DNA of 64,000 nucleotides, taken from assembly GCF_021654575.1 (NCBI RefSeq), contig NZ_AP024488.1:3123501-3187500 (forward strand), written 5' to 3'. The position numbers and the translations under genes are program-made. Origin of the DNA: Desulfoluna limicola (GTDB lineage: Bacteria > Desulfobacterota > Desulfobacteria > Desulfobacterales > Desulfolunaceae). Positions 39,003-48,044 of the stretch are shown here, in pieces; within the stretch, counting starts at the first letter, position 1, and each line of letters opens with the position of its first letter. Under the pieces are notes generated by a model, which made no database searches, was not told where the DNA came from, and saw only the letters and a list, made by a program, of their open reading frames with translations.

Positions 39003-40628
39003 TTATTCGGGCACAGTCACGTGTACCCAATCTTCATCTCCGCTGGTCAGGTAGTGAGGTTGAACGGTCTCCACGTCAAGAATCGACGAAAAAGCCGGCT
39101 CATCGTCCGCTTCGTAAGCATCGTTTGCCTCTTCAATGGGAGTACATGGGGTCGCACGGCCGATACCGGCATACACGCCATAGCTGCCTGGTGTCCCTGC
39201 ATGCCAGAAGCCACCGGGAGATGAAACGCGCAGGCGGTAAGACGCCCCCCTGGCCACAGGAATGCGAAGGCCGCTGAACCCAGACGGTGCCGCTGAATCG
39301 TCATTTCCCGCAATGAATGCAAGGGAGTCCGCGTAGACATCAAGCTGCGTATCCAGGCCCGGTGTTCCGGCAACCGTCTCAAACGTATAATAAAAGGCCC
39401 CCTCTCTGTAATCCGCAAGCGCCTCATCCCAGAGTGTCTCCTGGGTAAACATGAGGTTCGCCGGGGTGTAGTCAGAAAACTGGCCGGAGGAGTACCCGAA
39501 CACGGGAAAGTAAATGGAGAGGCCACAGGCATTTTCTGGAGAGGTGGCCACCTTATAAATCACCGCATTGGAAAGGGCAGCGTCCAGAGCATCACGGGTA
39601 GCCGAAGAAGCGCCCAGCGTCGCGGCAAACTGCCGAAGGTCAACACAGGTATATTCGTTGTAACACGTGGAGGCGTAACGCGCCGTGGTCACCGCATCAG
39701 GGCCCATGGCCATCACCTCCATGGCCAGCTCGTCCACGGCCTTCCCAAGGGGGGAAAGGGCGGCAAGGTCCACCACCGACAATGTAAGCTCCGAGCCGCT
39801 GGCGCCACCGTCCATGTAAGTATCGGCAATGCACCGCGCCAGTTCAACCGGGGTTTTCTTCCCCCCGTTCAATCCATTAAACCGATCGAGAAAACCGGTA
39901 TAATCCCATCCGGAGGAAGGTTCCAGTCCTTCAGAGGCAACCATGTAACGTGCCGATTCACGAAGCTCCCAGGCCACCTCCGTCTCTGCCATCAGGCAGG
40001 CGTCAAAGCCCAGAAGATCCACACCCTTGCCCTCAAGGGCTGCTGCCACCTCCTTCATGGAGAGCGCATCACCCGCGCTTCCGTCGTCTATGGCGATAAA
40101 CTTGGTATCGGGAGTGGGTATATCCACTGTGGCAGGCGCCCAACCGCTGCCATGGTCCCAAAGAATCAGGGCGGTGTGATCGGCGGGGTAGGTTTCGTTG
40201 CAGAAGGTCACAAAATTTTTCAGACTTTCCCCACTGCCCATGTTGAGTTCATCGGTCTCATTCCCGGAAATCCCGAGCCAGGTCGTGTCAGAAAGTCGCT
40301 TCGAAGCGATGGCCGAAAGGTCTGTGTCGTGTTTGACTTCATAGAGTCGGGTCTCCCCCCAGTCCCCTTGGGCACGTGAATTGGTGCTGCTGCGATCAAA
40401 GAGAACGATCACCGTCATGTTGAGGCTGCCCATGGCGGCCTCCATCTCGTTGAAGTCGGCCAGCGCCGCCTCCTCAAGGTTGTTGTCCCCGTCGAGGTAG
40501 ACCATCACCGTCCAGCTCGGCCCGGAATCTCCGCTTCTGCCTCCGCAGCCAGCCATAAACACTGTAACAGCAAAGCCAACAAGCATCACCCAACAGACAG
40601 ATTTAATCGAATATCGCCCAAAAGCCAC
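39003..40628 (-). CDS. Clostripain family (C11) peptidase, lipoprotein
   Basis: Cysteine peptidase of 541 residues. A signal peptide ends in VFMAGC, so the protein is probably lipid-anchored. The catalytic histidine is in LILWDHGSGW and the cysteine in LLGFDACLMAE, both canonical for clostripain. A C-terminal extension after about residue 430 looks beta-rich and may be a pre-peptidase-type domain. The start is a GTG at 40628 with AGGAG upstream. Confidence 0.92.
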   Translation of the reverse strand: MAFGRYSIKSVCWVMLVGFAVTVFMAGCGGRSGDSGPSWTVMVYLDGDNNLEEAALADFNEMEAAMGSLNMTVIVLFDRSSTNSRAQGDWGETRLYEVKHDTDLSAIASKRLSDTTWLGISGNETDELNMGSGESLKNFVTFCNETYPADHTALILWDHGSGWAPATVDIPTPDTKFIAIDDGSAGDALSMKEVAAALEGKGVDLLGFDACLMAETEVAWELRESARYMVASEGLEPSSGWDYTGFLDRFNGLNGGKKTPVELARCIADTYMDGGASGSELTLSVVDLAALSPLGKAVDELAMEVMAMGPDAVTTARYASTCYNEYTCVDLRQFAATLGASSATRDALDAALSNAVIYKVATSPENACGLSIYFPVFGYSSGQFSDYTPANLMFTQETLWDEALADYREGAFYYTFETVAGTPGLDTQLDVYADSLAFIAGNDDSAAPSGFSGLRIPVARGASYRLRVSSPGGFWHAGTPGSYGVYAGIGRATPCTPIEEANDAYEADDEPAFSSILDVETVQPHYLTSGDEDWVHVTVPE

Positions 40629-40724
40629 GAACGTCTCCTGATTATCAACCCTTTTTCACGATTAAAACAGACCCACAGGACAAATGAAACCACGGCCCAT
40701 AGGCCCGGGCAGCTCCGCACGAAA

Positions 40725-41303
40725 TCAGGCGAGCAGGCCGTTTAATATCAAATCAAAGGCCGTGTCCAGTGACTGTTGCGACGGAACATCTCCTGGAACC
40801 AGGTATCGCTTGATCACCAGCATCACGTAAAAGGAATAGAGAAGTTCCGCAACACCCTCCACCTCAAAGGGTCGAAACTCCTGGGTCTTGATCCCCTCCA
40901 CGAGGTACTTCTGAAGAATCAGTCGCGATTCTCTGTTGATTTCATAGAAGCGATCCCCGGATTCTGTCAGGGGAAACAGGCTCTGGTCATTGATGATGAG
41001 GTTCCGCAGCACCGTGTCCGACTCCAGGTACTGGTACCCGGTAAAGAAATAGGCGTAGATCTTAGCGGCGCAACTCTCCTCTTCATCGGCTGCAGCACGG
41101 GAATGCTGCTGCCAGCTGCGAAGGGCCCATGCCACCGCGGATTCATAGAGGTCCTGTTTGTTTCTGGCGTAAAGGTACAAGTTGCCCTTGGTCATGCCAA
41201 GGGCATCGGCAATATCCTCCACCGTGGTCTTCTTGAAGCCGTAGCGGGAAAAGAGCTGGAGAGCCGCCTCATACACCCGTTGTCGTTTCTCCTCTTTGCC
41301 CAT
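40725..41303 (-). CDS. TetR family transcriptional regulator
   Basis: Repressor-type protein of 192 residues with the TetR helix-turn-helix near the N-terminus (YEAALQLFSRYGFKKTTVEDIADALGMTKGNLYLYARNK). The ligand-binding C-terminal domain is not diagnostic. GGAAGGA lies before the ATG. No divergently transcribed target is adjacent; the nearest genes are the clostripain-like gene downstream and the DnaJ/TerB gene upstream on the same strand. Confidence 0.92.
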   Translation of the reverse strand: MGKEEKRQRVYEAALQLFSRYGFKKTTVEDIADALGMTKGNLYLYARNKQDLYESAVAWALRSWQQHSRAAADEEESCAAKIYAYFFTGYQYLESDTVLRNLIINDQSLFPLTESGDRFYEINRESRLILQKYLVEGIKTQEFRPFEVEGVAELLYSFYVMLVIKRYLVPGDVPSQQSLDTAFDLILNGLLA

Positions 41304-41348
41304 GTCCTTCCATTCCTTTCCTTCGGCGTAACCATTCAGATCAACGTT

Positions 41349-41372
41349 GCCTCCGGCAGCCCTGCCGGAGGC
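41349..41372. repeat. Multi-hairpin family, left-end palindrome
   Basis: A 24-base nearly perfect palindrome, GCCTCCGGCAG followed by CCCTGCCGGAGGC, identical to the left-end hairpin of the full copies. It lies just upstream of the TetR gene. Confidence 0.7.
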
Positions 41373-41436
41373 TGAGCTGCATCGTCACAATTTTGGTTTC
41401 CCAAGGCCTGCCTGTGGTGCCCCTGTGACACATTGA

Positions 41437-42189
41437 CTAAAGGCCACGTTCCTTTTTGACATGCTCCCACGCCTCCTGGATCTCGCGAAATTTCTCCTCC
41501 GCAAAGTGCGTGAACTCCTCAGGGAGGCCTTTGGAGGCAATTTTATCCGGGTGGTATTCATTGACAAGCTTGCGGTATTGCTTCTTCACAAAATCATCGG
41601 CATCACTTCGGTCACAGCCCAGCACCGCATGGTACTTATCGCTCTGGTCCACATAGCGGGCTTTGAGCTTGAGGTACCCTTCCGTGGGGTAGTTGAAGAT
41701 GTGAACCGCCGATAAAATGAGTTCCTCTTCCTGTGCGCTGAACTGGCCATCTGCGGTGGAAACCCTGAGCATCACATCCAGCATCACCTCAAGCAGCCGG
41801 GGCTGGGTCCTGAAGGTGGTGTAAAACTGACGGGCAAACCCTTCAAAAGGCTCCGGGGAGTTGACGGCCTCCCGAAAAATATCGATGGCAATATTTCGGC
41901 TCTCCCGGTTCAGGTGCAGATCCTGGGTCATGAACTGGTCAATGGATTCAATCTCATCCTGACAAACCTGCCCATCGGCCTTGGAAAGCTTGGCCAGCAT
42001 GGAGAATGCGGCCACAAAAAAGGTCATCTGGGCTGCTTCGTTGCCTGTGAGGCTCCGCCTCTCGTCACGATTGATATCACTTCCATCTTTATCAAAGGCG
42101 TGTCCGAACACAGCTCCGGCGACAGCACCCACCGGCCCCCCCAACGCAAATCCTATGGCACCCCCCACCACTTTTCCAAGCCAACCCAT
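41437..42189 (-). CDS. DnaJ-domain co-chaperone, DjlA-like (TerB plus J domain)
   Basis: Protein of 250 residues. A glycine-rich hydrophobic N-terminus (IGFALGGPVGAVAGAVFGHAF) could insert in the membrane, as in DjlA. Next comes a TerB-like helical domain (about 55-165), then a C-terminal J domain with the HPD motif in YHPDKIASKG. It would stimulate DnaK locally. AGGA lies upstream of the ATG. Confidence 0.88.
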   Translation of the reverse strand: MGWLGKVVGGAIGFALGGPVGAVAGAVFGHAFDKDGSDINRDERRSLTGNEAAQMTFFVAAFSMLAKLSKADGQVCQDEIESIDQFMTQDLHLNRESRNIAIDIFREAVNSPEPFEGFARQFYTTFRTQPRLLEVMLDVMLRVSTADGQFSAQEEELILSAVHIFNYPTEGYLKLKARYVDQSDKYHAVLGCDRSDADDFVKKQYRKLVNEYHPDKIASKGLPEEFTHFAEEKFREIQEAWEHVKKERGL

Positions 42190-42579
42190 AATTGTCTCTA
42201 TCCTAAATTGTGTTAATGGTATCGTAACTATTCAGCGTACGCCTCCGGCGGCTTTGCCGGGGGACAAATCGTCAACAAGAACACCGAAAATCCCTGTTCA
42301 CAGACACGTTGCATAACACTTAAACCTAACACGCAAACATTGGGTGTCAAGTTTGATTCCATGGATCTGTGGCAGCCCCCGGTCGTCGTCCGACGTCAAC
42401 AAACACCCTCGGAACCGCCCCCCCTTGCTGCAAAGCGCAAAAAGCCCGCACCAACATACTGATATAACACCCACACCAATCCAACCAGTCAAAAACCCCC
42501 TGCCTTCTCGACAATCCGTCGCCATCGGTGATACAAGGGTGGAGCCTTACAATGCATCACCCCTAATGGAATGAAATGG
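42190..42579. other. Intergenic region with a left-end repeat fragment
   Basis: The only structure is GCCTCCGGCGGCTTTGCCGGGGG at 42241-42263, a left-end fragment of the multi-hairpin family. No gene is seen. Confidence 0.55.
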
Positions 42580-43296
42580 ATGAACCTGATTCTTCTTTTT
42601 GATGATGATTTTACCGAAACACCGGGAAAGGTCCGGTTGACGGGTCGTCGCCTTCGCCACCTCAAGGAGGTCCACCGGGCGGCTGAGGGGGAGACCCTCG
42701 CGGTGGGACGCGCGAACGGAGCCATGGGAACCGGCACGATCCTCTCCTTGGAAAAAAATGCCGTGGAGATGGCCGTCACCCTCAGCGAACCGCCTCCTGA
42801 GCCCCTCCCCCTCACCCTGATCCTCGCCCTGCCCCGGCCCAAGGTCCTCAACCGGGTGATCATCGCCGCCACCAGCATGGGGGTAAAGCGACTGGTCCTC
42901 ATCAACGCCGTTCGCGTGGAGAAGAGCTTCTGGCAAAGCCCGCGACTTTCAGAAGAGAACCTTCTTGCTCAGACCGTCTTGGGGCTGGAGCAGGCAAAAG
43001 ACACCCAGCTGCCAGAGATCCTGATCAGGAAGCGCTTCAAACCCTTTGTGGAAGATGAGCTGCCGGCCATGGCAGGAGACACGCAAAGGCTGGTGGCGCA
43101 CCCTTACGATGCCGTCGCCTGCCCGGTAGGTGTATGCGGCCCCACCACACTCGCCGTGGGCCCGGAAGGGGGCTTTATCCCCTATGAAATTGACAAACTG
43201 AAGGAAGCAGGATTTGACGCAGTCTCCATGGGAGAGCGCATCCTGCGGGTGGAATCGGCCATACCGGCCCTTCTCTCACGCCTGTACCCTCTGTAA
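42580..43296 (+). CDS. rsmE: 16S rRNA (uracil(1498)-N(3))-methyltransferase
   Basis: SPOUT-fold methyltransferase that modifies U1498 of 16S rRNA. It has 238 residues; motifs include LPRPKVLNRVIIAATSMGV and the knotted SAM-binding region LAVGPEGGFIPYEIDKLKEAGF with MGERILRVESA. The start at 42580 (MNLILLFDD) is preferred over 42571 because TGGA lies at a workable distance. The YfcE-like gene follows after 21 bases. Confidence 0.95.
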   Translation: MNLILLFDDDFTETPGKVRLTGRRLRHLKEVHRAAEGETLAVGRANGAMGTGTILSLEKNAVEMAVTLSEPPPEPLPLTLILALPRPKVLNRVIIAATSMGVKRLVLINAVRVEKSFWQSPRLSEENLLAQTVLGLEQAKDTQLPEILIRKRFKPFVEDELPAMAGDTQRLVAHPYDAVACPVGVCGPTTLAVGPEGGFIPYEIDKLKEAGFDAVSMGERILRVESAIPALLSRLYPL

Positions 43297-43317
43297 TAAA
43301 CACATTCGAGTGACAGC

Positions 43318-43845
43318 ATGACCAACCAACTGATTATTACCGCGGACATTCACGGCCACCTCCCCACCTGGAGGTTGGTCAAAGCCCAGCTGAACCCCGG
43401 TGACGGCCTTGCCGTGGCCGGCGACCTTTTCGATACCGTCTACGGGAAAAACGGGCCCGATTTCGATCCCATCACCATCCGGGAGGAGTTCCAGGCCCTG
43501 GCCAACCCCACCTGGTACGTCTGTGGAAACTGCGACCACCCGGAGTTCTTTTCCGACACACCGATTCTTTCCTTCGACTGGGAGGGAAAAACCCTCCTGC
43601 TGGCCCATGGGCACCGGCCTCTGCCGGACCTCACCGATTTTGACATCGTGGCCCAGGGGCACACCCACGTCTCCCGCCTCGACACCCTCATGGGAAAGGT
43701 GTTCTTAAACCCCGGATCCCCGGTGCTGCCCCGCGGCGGGCACCAGGGCTTTGCCCGGCTTACGGGCAACCGCCTCGAGCTGGTGGAACTCCCCGGAGGC
43801 AGGGTGGTGGATCAGCTGGACCTCTCCACTTTGACCACGCCTTAA
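43318..43845 (+). CDS. YfcE/MJ0936-family metallophosphoesterase
   Basis: Phosphodiesterase of 175 residues. Metal ligands are visible in TADIHGHLP, AGDLFD, CGNCDHPEF (GNCD), AHGH and QGHTH, the complete set for the calcineurin-like YfcE fold, and the end NPGSPVLPRGG is characteristic. The natural substrate is unknown. It is probably cotranscribed with rsmE. Confidence 0.92.
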   Translation: MTNQLIITADIHGHLPTWRLVKAQLNPGDGLAVAGDLFDTVYGKNGPDFDPITIREEFQALANPTWYVCGNCDHPEFFSDTPILSFDWEGKTLLLAHGHRPLPDLTDFDIVAQGHTHVSRLDTLMGKVFLNPGSPVLPRGGHQGFARLTGNRLELVELPGGRVVDQLDLSTLTTP

Positions 43846-43862
43846 AGCCTGCTAAAAGACTT

Positions 43863-43949
43863 GCCTCCGGCGGCGAGGTGAGCCACCTCGAAAGCGTATT
43901 GCCCTTGCGTTTTCCCCTTCGTTCCTCAGGGCAAATCGCAAGGGCGCCC
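43863..43949 (-). repeat. Multi-hairpin element half copy R5
   Basis: Starts with the terminal repeat GCCTCCGGCGGC, then the hairpin GAGGTG..CACCTC, then the framing stem GCCCTTGCG (43901-43909) and CGCAAGGGC (43937-43945), a perfect nine-pair stem around TTCGTTCCTC. It faces half copy R4 at 44262-44344. Confidence 0.8.
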
Positions 43950-44261
43950 GCCACCAATGCTGGTGGTATAGTTACATGTTGAACAAGCATCAAAACGTTG
44001 TGGATACGGTGTCGTATCTTAGGCGAAATCGACTTTCACCTGAGAGCCCTGCCCACAGGGGTATCAGCCCAAAGCCTCCCCTTGCAAAACTCGAGACAAC
44101 TCTCGTTGTACGTTATATTCCACCACGGGTGCAGCCTGTCCGCAAATGTGAGCCTCCGAGGCACGGGTGTGGAAGTATTCGCGATCCCGATTAGGAACGA
44201 AATTTTAATAAGTCATACAAAATTATACCTTCGCACATAAACGCATACTTTTTCTTAAAAG

Positions 44262-44344
44262 ACCGTTGTGATTTGACCCGAGGAACGAGGGGCAAAGCGC
44301 AGCGGTAACCAGCTTTCAAGGTGGCTCACCTTGCCGCCGGAGGC
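44262..44344 (+). repeat. Multi-hairpin element half copy R4
   Basis: Framing stem ACCGTTGT (44262-44269) and GCAGCGGT (44299-44306) pairs over eight positions with G-U pairs, around CCCGAGGAACGAGGGG. The hairpin CAAGGTG..CACCTTG and the end repeat CGCCGGAGGC follow. Between R5 and R4 lie 310 bases with no gene. Confidence 0.8.
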
Positions 44345-44378
44345 TTGCTTTTTGCACATGTTATTTAATTTGTGTTCC

Positions 44379-45461
44379 TCATGCGTTTTTAATGCCTTCG
44401 AACAGGGATTTATCGATGGCCTTTTCATAGGCGGCCGCGCCGGTGATCTTCTTGTCCTTCACCAGCTGCATGAGGTGCTGGTCCATGCTCTGCATGCCCT
44501 GGGAGGAGCCTGTCTGGATCATGGAGTTTATCTGGGCAATCTTGCCGCTTCGGATGACGCTGGCAAGGGCCGTGGAGCCGAGAAGCACCTCATTGGCCGC
44601 GCATCGGCCGGTGCCATCGGCGGTCTTGAGAAGCTGTTGGGCGACAACCGCCCGAAGGGATTCGGAAAACATCGTGCGGACCTGCTCCTGCTGGTCGGCG
44701 GGGAAAGCGTTGATCACCCGGTCCACGGTCTTGGAGGCGCTGTTGGTGTGAAGGGTTCCGAACACCAGAATCCCCAGCTCCGCGCAGGTGAGGGCAAGCC
44801 CAATGGTCTCCTTGTCACGCATCTCCCCCACAAGGATAATGTCGGGGTCTTCGCGCCCCGCCACCTTCAGGGCATCGGCAAAGCTCGCCGCATGGGTTCC
44901 GATCTCCCGCTGGGTAAAAATACACCGACGGTTCTGGTGCACGAACTCCAGCGGGTCTTCGATGGTGATGATGTGAGCTTCCCGACTCTTGTTGATGTAA
45001 TCAATCATGGCGGCAAGGGTGGTGGATTTGCCACTGCCCGTAGGCCCGGTCACCAGGACCAGCCCCTTGGGAAAATCAGCGATGGTCTTCAGCACCTCTG
45101 GCAGGCCCAGCTGCTCAAGGGTCAGGATCTCGGTGGGAATCATCCGGAACACAGCACCGGGGCCATTGTGGTGAAAGAAGAAGTTGCAACGGAAACGCCC
45201 CACCCCCTCCAACTCATAGGCCATATCCAGATCCAGATTCTCCTGAAAGTCTGCCTGCTTCTCGCTGGGCAGGATCTCCCAGAGCACCTCTTTCATCCGA
45301 TCCCGATCCAGCACAGGGTGCCCGGTTTCCACCAGATCCCCCTTCAAACGAAGCAGGGGCGGGCACCCAACGACCATATGAAGATCGCTTGCGCCCTTTT
45401 CCATCAATTCCCTGAAGTAGGTATCAATAACTGCCACAGCATCCCCCTGGGCGGCCTTCAC
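44379..45461 (-). CDS. pilT: PilT-family twitching motility ATPase
   Basis: Hexameric ATPase that powers retraction of type IV pili, 360 residues. Walker A is GPTGSGKST, the Asp and Walker B boxes are TIEDPLEFVH and DPDIILVGEMRD, and the His box GTLHTNSASKTVDR is intact. The start is a GTG at 45461. It is the last gene of a three-gene minus-strand cluster with a second PilT and a beta-rich protein. Pilus assembly genes are not present in the window. Confidence 0.93.
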   Translation of the reverse strand: MKAAQGDAVAVIDTYFRELMEKGASDLHMVVGCPPLLRLKGDLVETGHPVLDRDRMKEVLWEILPSEKQADFQENLDLDMAYELEGVGRFRCNFFFHHNGPGAVFRMIPTEILTLEQLGLPEVLKTIADFPKGLVLVTGPTGSGKSTTLAAMIDYINKSREAHIITIEDPLEFVHQNRRCIFTQREIGTHAASFADALKVAGREDPDIILVGEMRDKETIGLALTCAELGILVFGTLHTNSASKTVDRVINAFPADQQEQVRTMFSESLRAVVAQQLLKTADGTGRCAANEVLLGSTALASVIRSGKIAQINSMIQTGSSQGMQSMDQHLMQLVKDKKITGAAAYEKAIDKSLFEGIKNA

Positions 45462-45584
45462 CGTCCGTTTTCCTGTAAATCATCATGTTGAATAACACCT
45501 GAACGACACACCTTGCGGGGTTTCCACACGCAGGAACCACGCCACTTCAGCAGTGTGCACGTCTACGGTGGCCCCAACGCCGTG

Positions 45585-46652
45585 TCACTCGTCCAACTTG
45601 GCCTTGAGCTGCCGCTGAGTCGTCTCCGACGCCACGTGCGTCAAAGCCTTTTCCGCGCTGATCGCCCCGTCATTGAAGTGCGTCATCACCGACTCGTCCA
45701 TCAACCTCATCCCGATGTTCTTTCCCGTCTGCATGAGGTTGGGGATCTGAAACACCTTGGAGTCTCGAATCAAGCCCGCCACCGGCAGGTTCACGATAAG
45801 AATCTCTGCGGCCATGAGCATGCGCTCGTCCACATCCGATGGAATCAGCTTCTGGGTGATGACGGCCTTGAGGGTTTCCGACAGGGTGGCACGAATCTGG
45901 GACTGTTCGCCGGGAGGGTAGGAGTCGATGATACGATCCACGGTTTTCGGGGCATTGGTGGTGGAGAGGGTGCCGATGACGAGGTGCCCCGTCTCGGCGG
46001 CACTGATGGCAAGGGAGATGGTTTCAAGGTCTCGAAGCTCACCGATGACGATGACGTCCGGGTCCTCCCGCAGCGCCCCTTTGAGCGCATTGAGATACGA
46101 GCGGGTGTCCCGACCTATCTGCCTCTGGTTCACCACCCCCTTTTTCTTGGGGTGAACAAACTCAATGGGATCTTCAACAGTGAGGATATGGTGGGCCCTT
46201 CGTTCGTTCAAAAAGTCAACCATGGCAGCCAGGGTCGTGGTCTTACCCATGCCTGTGGCCCCGGTGACCAGAATCAGCCCCTGGTGCTGATCAAGCACCT
46301 TTTCCACCACGTCAGGAAGCCCCGTTGCGGAGAGGGTGGGAATGGTAGGGGGAATGACCCGAAACGCTGCGCTGATCCCGCGGTTGTGCGCCATGGCGCT
46401 GCCACGAAAGCGGCCCAGCCCCTCAATCTCATAGGAGAAATCGAGCTGATTGTCTTTTTCAAGGAGCCCTTTTTCCTCGTCGGTGAGCAGCTCCATGATC
46501 AGGCGCCTTGTCTGCTCCATCGTCAGTTTCGGGGTTTTGGTTTTCACCAACGCCCCATGTCGACGCATAATGATCGGCTCGCCCGGAACCACATGCACAT
46601 CCGATGCCCGTAAGTTGACACCGGCCTGAAAAACCTTGTCCAAATCTGCCAT
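45585..46652 (-). CDS. PilT/PilU-family ATPase with altered His box
   Basis: Second PilT-like ATPase, 355 residues. Walker A is GATGMGKTT, followed by TVEDPIEFVHPKKKG and DPDVIVIGELRD. The usual His box reads GTLSTTNAPKTVDR, with serine in place of the conserved histidine, which may reduce or alter turnover. It may act like PilU as a helper of the PilT encoded next to it. GGAGG precedes the ATG. Confidence 0.9.
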   Translation of the reverse strand: MADLDKVFQAGVNLRASDVHVVPGEPIIMRRHGALVKTKTPKLTMEQTRRLIMELLTDEEKGLLEKDNQLDFSYEIEGLGRFRGSAMAHNRGISAAFRVIPPTIPTLSATGLPDVVEKVLDQHQGLILVTGATGMGKTTTLAAMVDFLNERRAHHILTVEDPIEFVHPKKKGVVNQRQIGRDTRSYLNALKGALREDPDVIVIGELRDLETISLAISAAETGHLVIGTLSTTNAPKTVDRIIDSYPPGEQSQIRATLSETLKAVITQKLIPSDVDERMLMAAEILIVNLPVAGLIRDSKVFQIPNLMQTGKNIGMRLMDESVMTHFNDGAISAEKALTHVASETTQRQLKAKLDE

Positions 46653-46687
46653 GTTCGGCCTCCAGGGCCCTTTGCCCGTTCTTGTAT

Positions 46688-46703
46688 TGATGACCTCGTA
46701 AAA
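46688..46703. repeat. Short dispersed repeat, TGATGGCGTCGTAAAA type
   Basis: TGATGACCTCGTAAAA, 36 bases upstream of the second PilT gene. Related copies lie at 28712-28727 and 52126-52141. Confidence 0.5.
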
Positions 46704-46802
46704 GTAAATCAGCCGATATCGACCCCCTAAGGAGAAGGCCCTCCGACACCCAATCCGTCACCGAGGTGTGAAGCGCTCTTCGTGTCGATTTTTACGAATG
46801 CA

Positions 46803-47264
46803 TCATACTTCTTCGTCGGGAATGACCCAGAGGTACTGGGTTGTTGAAACAAACATGATGGAATGGATGGCTTCACCATCCACCATGGCACTGGAAACCT
46901 CGCTGAACATGTCGGTGTTCTTCAGAAAGTAATCAGACACGCGATCGTATCCGGTGATGTCAATCTCTCCACTCACCACCTGGCCATTGGTCATCTTCAT
47001 CTTCATGTTGCGGTGGATGGCCACTTTTCGGTCCCTCAGATCAAGGTCCTTCACTTCCACCCAGAGAATATGTTTCTTGGGAACAATCATGGGGCGCCGT
47101 CGATCGTCTTCTCCGTTGACGGCCTCGTACATCACGATATCGGACTCATTATCGAGAAGAAAGGTTCTGATGTCCCGTCCCACAATGTTCACAAGGCCAT
47201 CCAGCTGACTGTTGTTGGAAAGGCACAACCTGATTTCACAATCTTTTTTGGGATAGATACCCAT
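46803..47264 (-). CDS. Beta-rich protein with two tandem related domains, upstream of pilT genes
   Basis: Protein of 153 residues with no catalytic motif. Two halves of about 70 residues look alike: each has a strand pattern ending in a VxxxxILWVEV or VSTTQYLWVIP segment, suggesting a duplicated small beta-barrel of the DUF6812 type. Such genes are often near pilT, so a role in twitching or surface sensing is plausible but not shown. The ATG at 47264 has AAGGAG ahead; a longer frame to 47342 lacks one. Confidence 0.65.
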   Translation of the reverse strand: MGIYPKKDCEIRLCLSNNSQLDGLVNIVGRDIRTFLLDNESDIVMYEAVNGEDDRRRPMIVPKKHILWVEVKDLDLRDRKVAIHRNMKMKMTNGQVVSGEIDITGYDRVSDYFLKNTDMFSEVSSAMVDGEAIHSIMFVSTTQYLWVIPDEEV

Positions 47265-47491
47265 ACTCGCTCCTTCTTGCCAAAGCCTTAACCTGCCGAA
47301 TTCCAAACGATCCGCGCCCGGGTCCCCCGACCTGATTCTCACCTCGTCCCCACGGCAGAGGTCCCTAATTTAATGAGCCCGTGACCACACCTACCCTTAT
47401 CGTCACAAACGGCGCAGACATTTACCCATTTTTTCCATCTTGTAATATCCCGATAAACCTTATAAATATATCGTGCAATAAAAAATTTTGT

Positions 47492-47508
47492 CAATTGTTA
47501 AACAATTG
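47492..47508. promoter_or_regulatory. Perfect palindrome upstream of the Nudix gene
   Basis: CAATTGTT, one A, AACAATTG lies 31 bases before the Nudix start, inside an AT-rich stretch (47400-47538). It has the shape of a repressor operator. Confidence 0.5.
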
Positions 47509-47538
47509 TTTTCATCTAATTTATCATTGGAAAACCAA

Positions 47539-47937
47539 ATGAAACCAGAGGGAACCAGCATCCTGCTCGTCAACAATCGGAATAAGGTGCTGCTCATGCT
47601 CAGGGACGACCTGCCCCACCTCCCCTGCCCCAACATGTGGGACCTTCCGGGCGGCCATGTGGAGCCCAACGAGACACCGGATGACTGCATTCGCCGGGAG
47701 CTCCGTGAAGAACTGGGGTTCTGCCCCGAGGCCATACGCCCCTTCGGTGTCTATGATTTTCCCGATCGCCTGGAGTATGTCTACACCGCCCGGGCCGAGT
47801 TCAACCCAGACACCATTTGCCTCACTGAGGGGCAAAAAATTGCCTGGTTTTCCCTGGAGGAGGCCGACGCCCTTGACCTTGCCTTCGGGTTCAACCTTGT
47901 CATTACTCATTGGGGAGAGAAACAGGCGTCTGATTGA
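47539..47937 (+). CDS. Nudix hydrolase
   Basis: Hydrolase of nucleoside diphosphates linked to another moiety, 132 residues from the ATG at 47539. The Nudix box is complete: GGHVEPNETPDDCIRRELREE followed by LG. The substrate is not predictable. The alternative TTG start at 47488 would place the upstream palindrome partly inside the gene and is rejected. A regulator-like gene follows on the same strand. Confidence 0.92.
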   Translation: MKPEGTSILLVNNRNKVLLMLRDDLPHLPCPNMWDLPGGHVEPNETPDDCIRRELREELGFCPEAIRPFGVYDFPDRLEYVYTARAEFNPDTICLTEGQKIAWFSLEEADALDLAFGFNLVITHWGEKQASD

Positions 47938-48044
47938 CACCGTCGGTGAAAATACAGTAAAATGTGACGATACATCACAAGCGGGTGATTTGCTCACCCC
48001 CTTGCACAAGCAGATCCATCAGTTGCCAACTGCACGGAGAGGGC

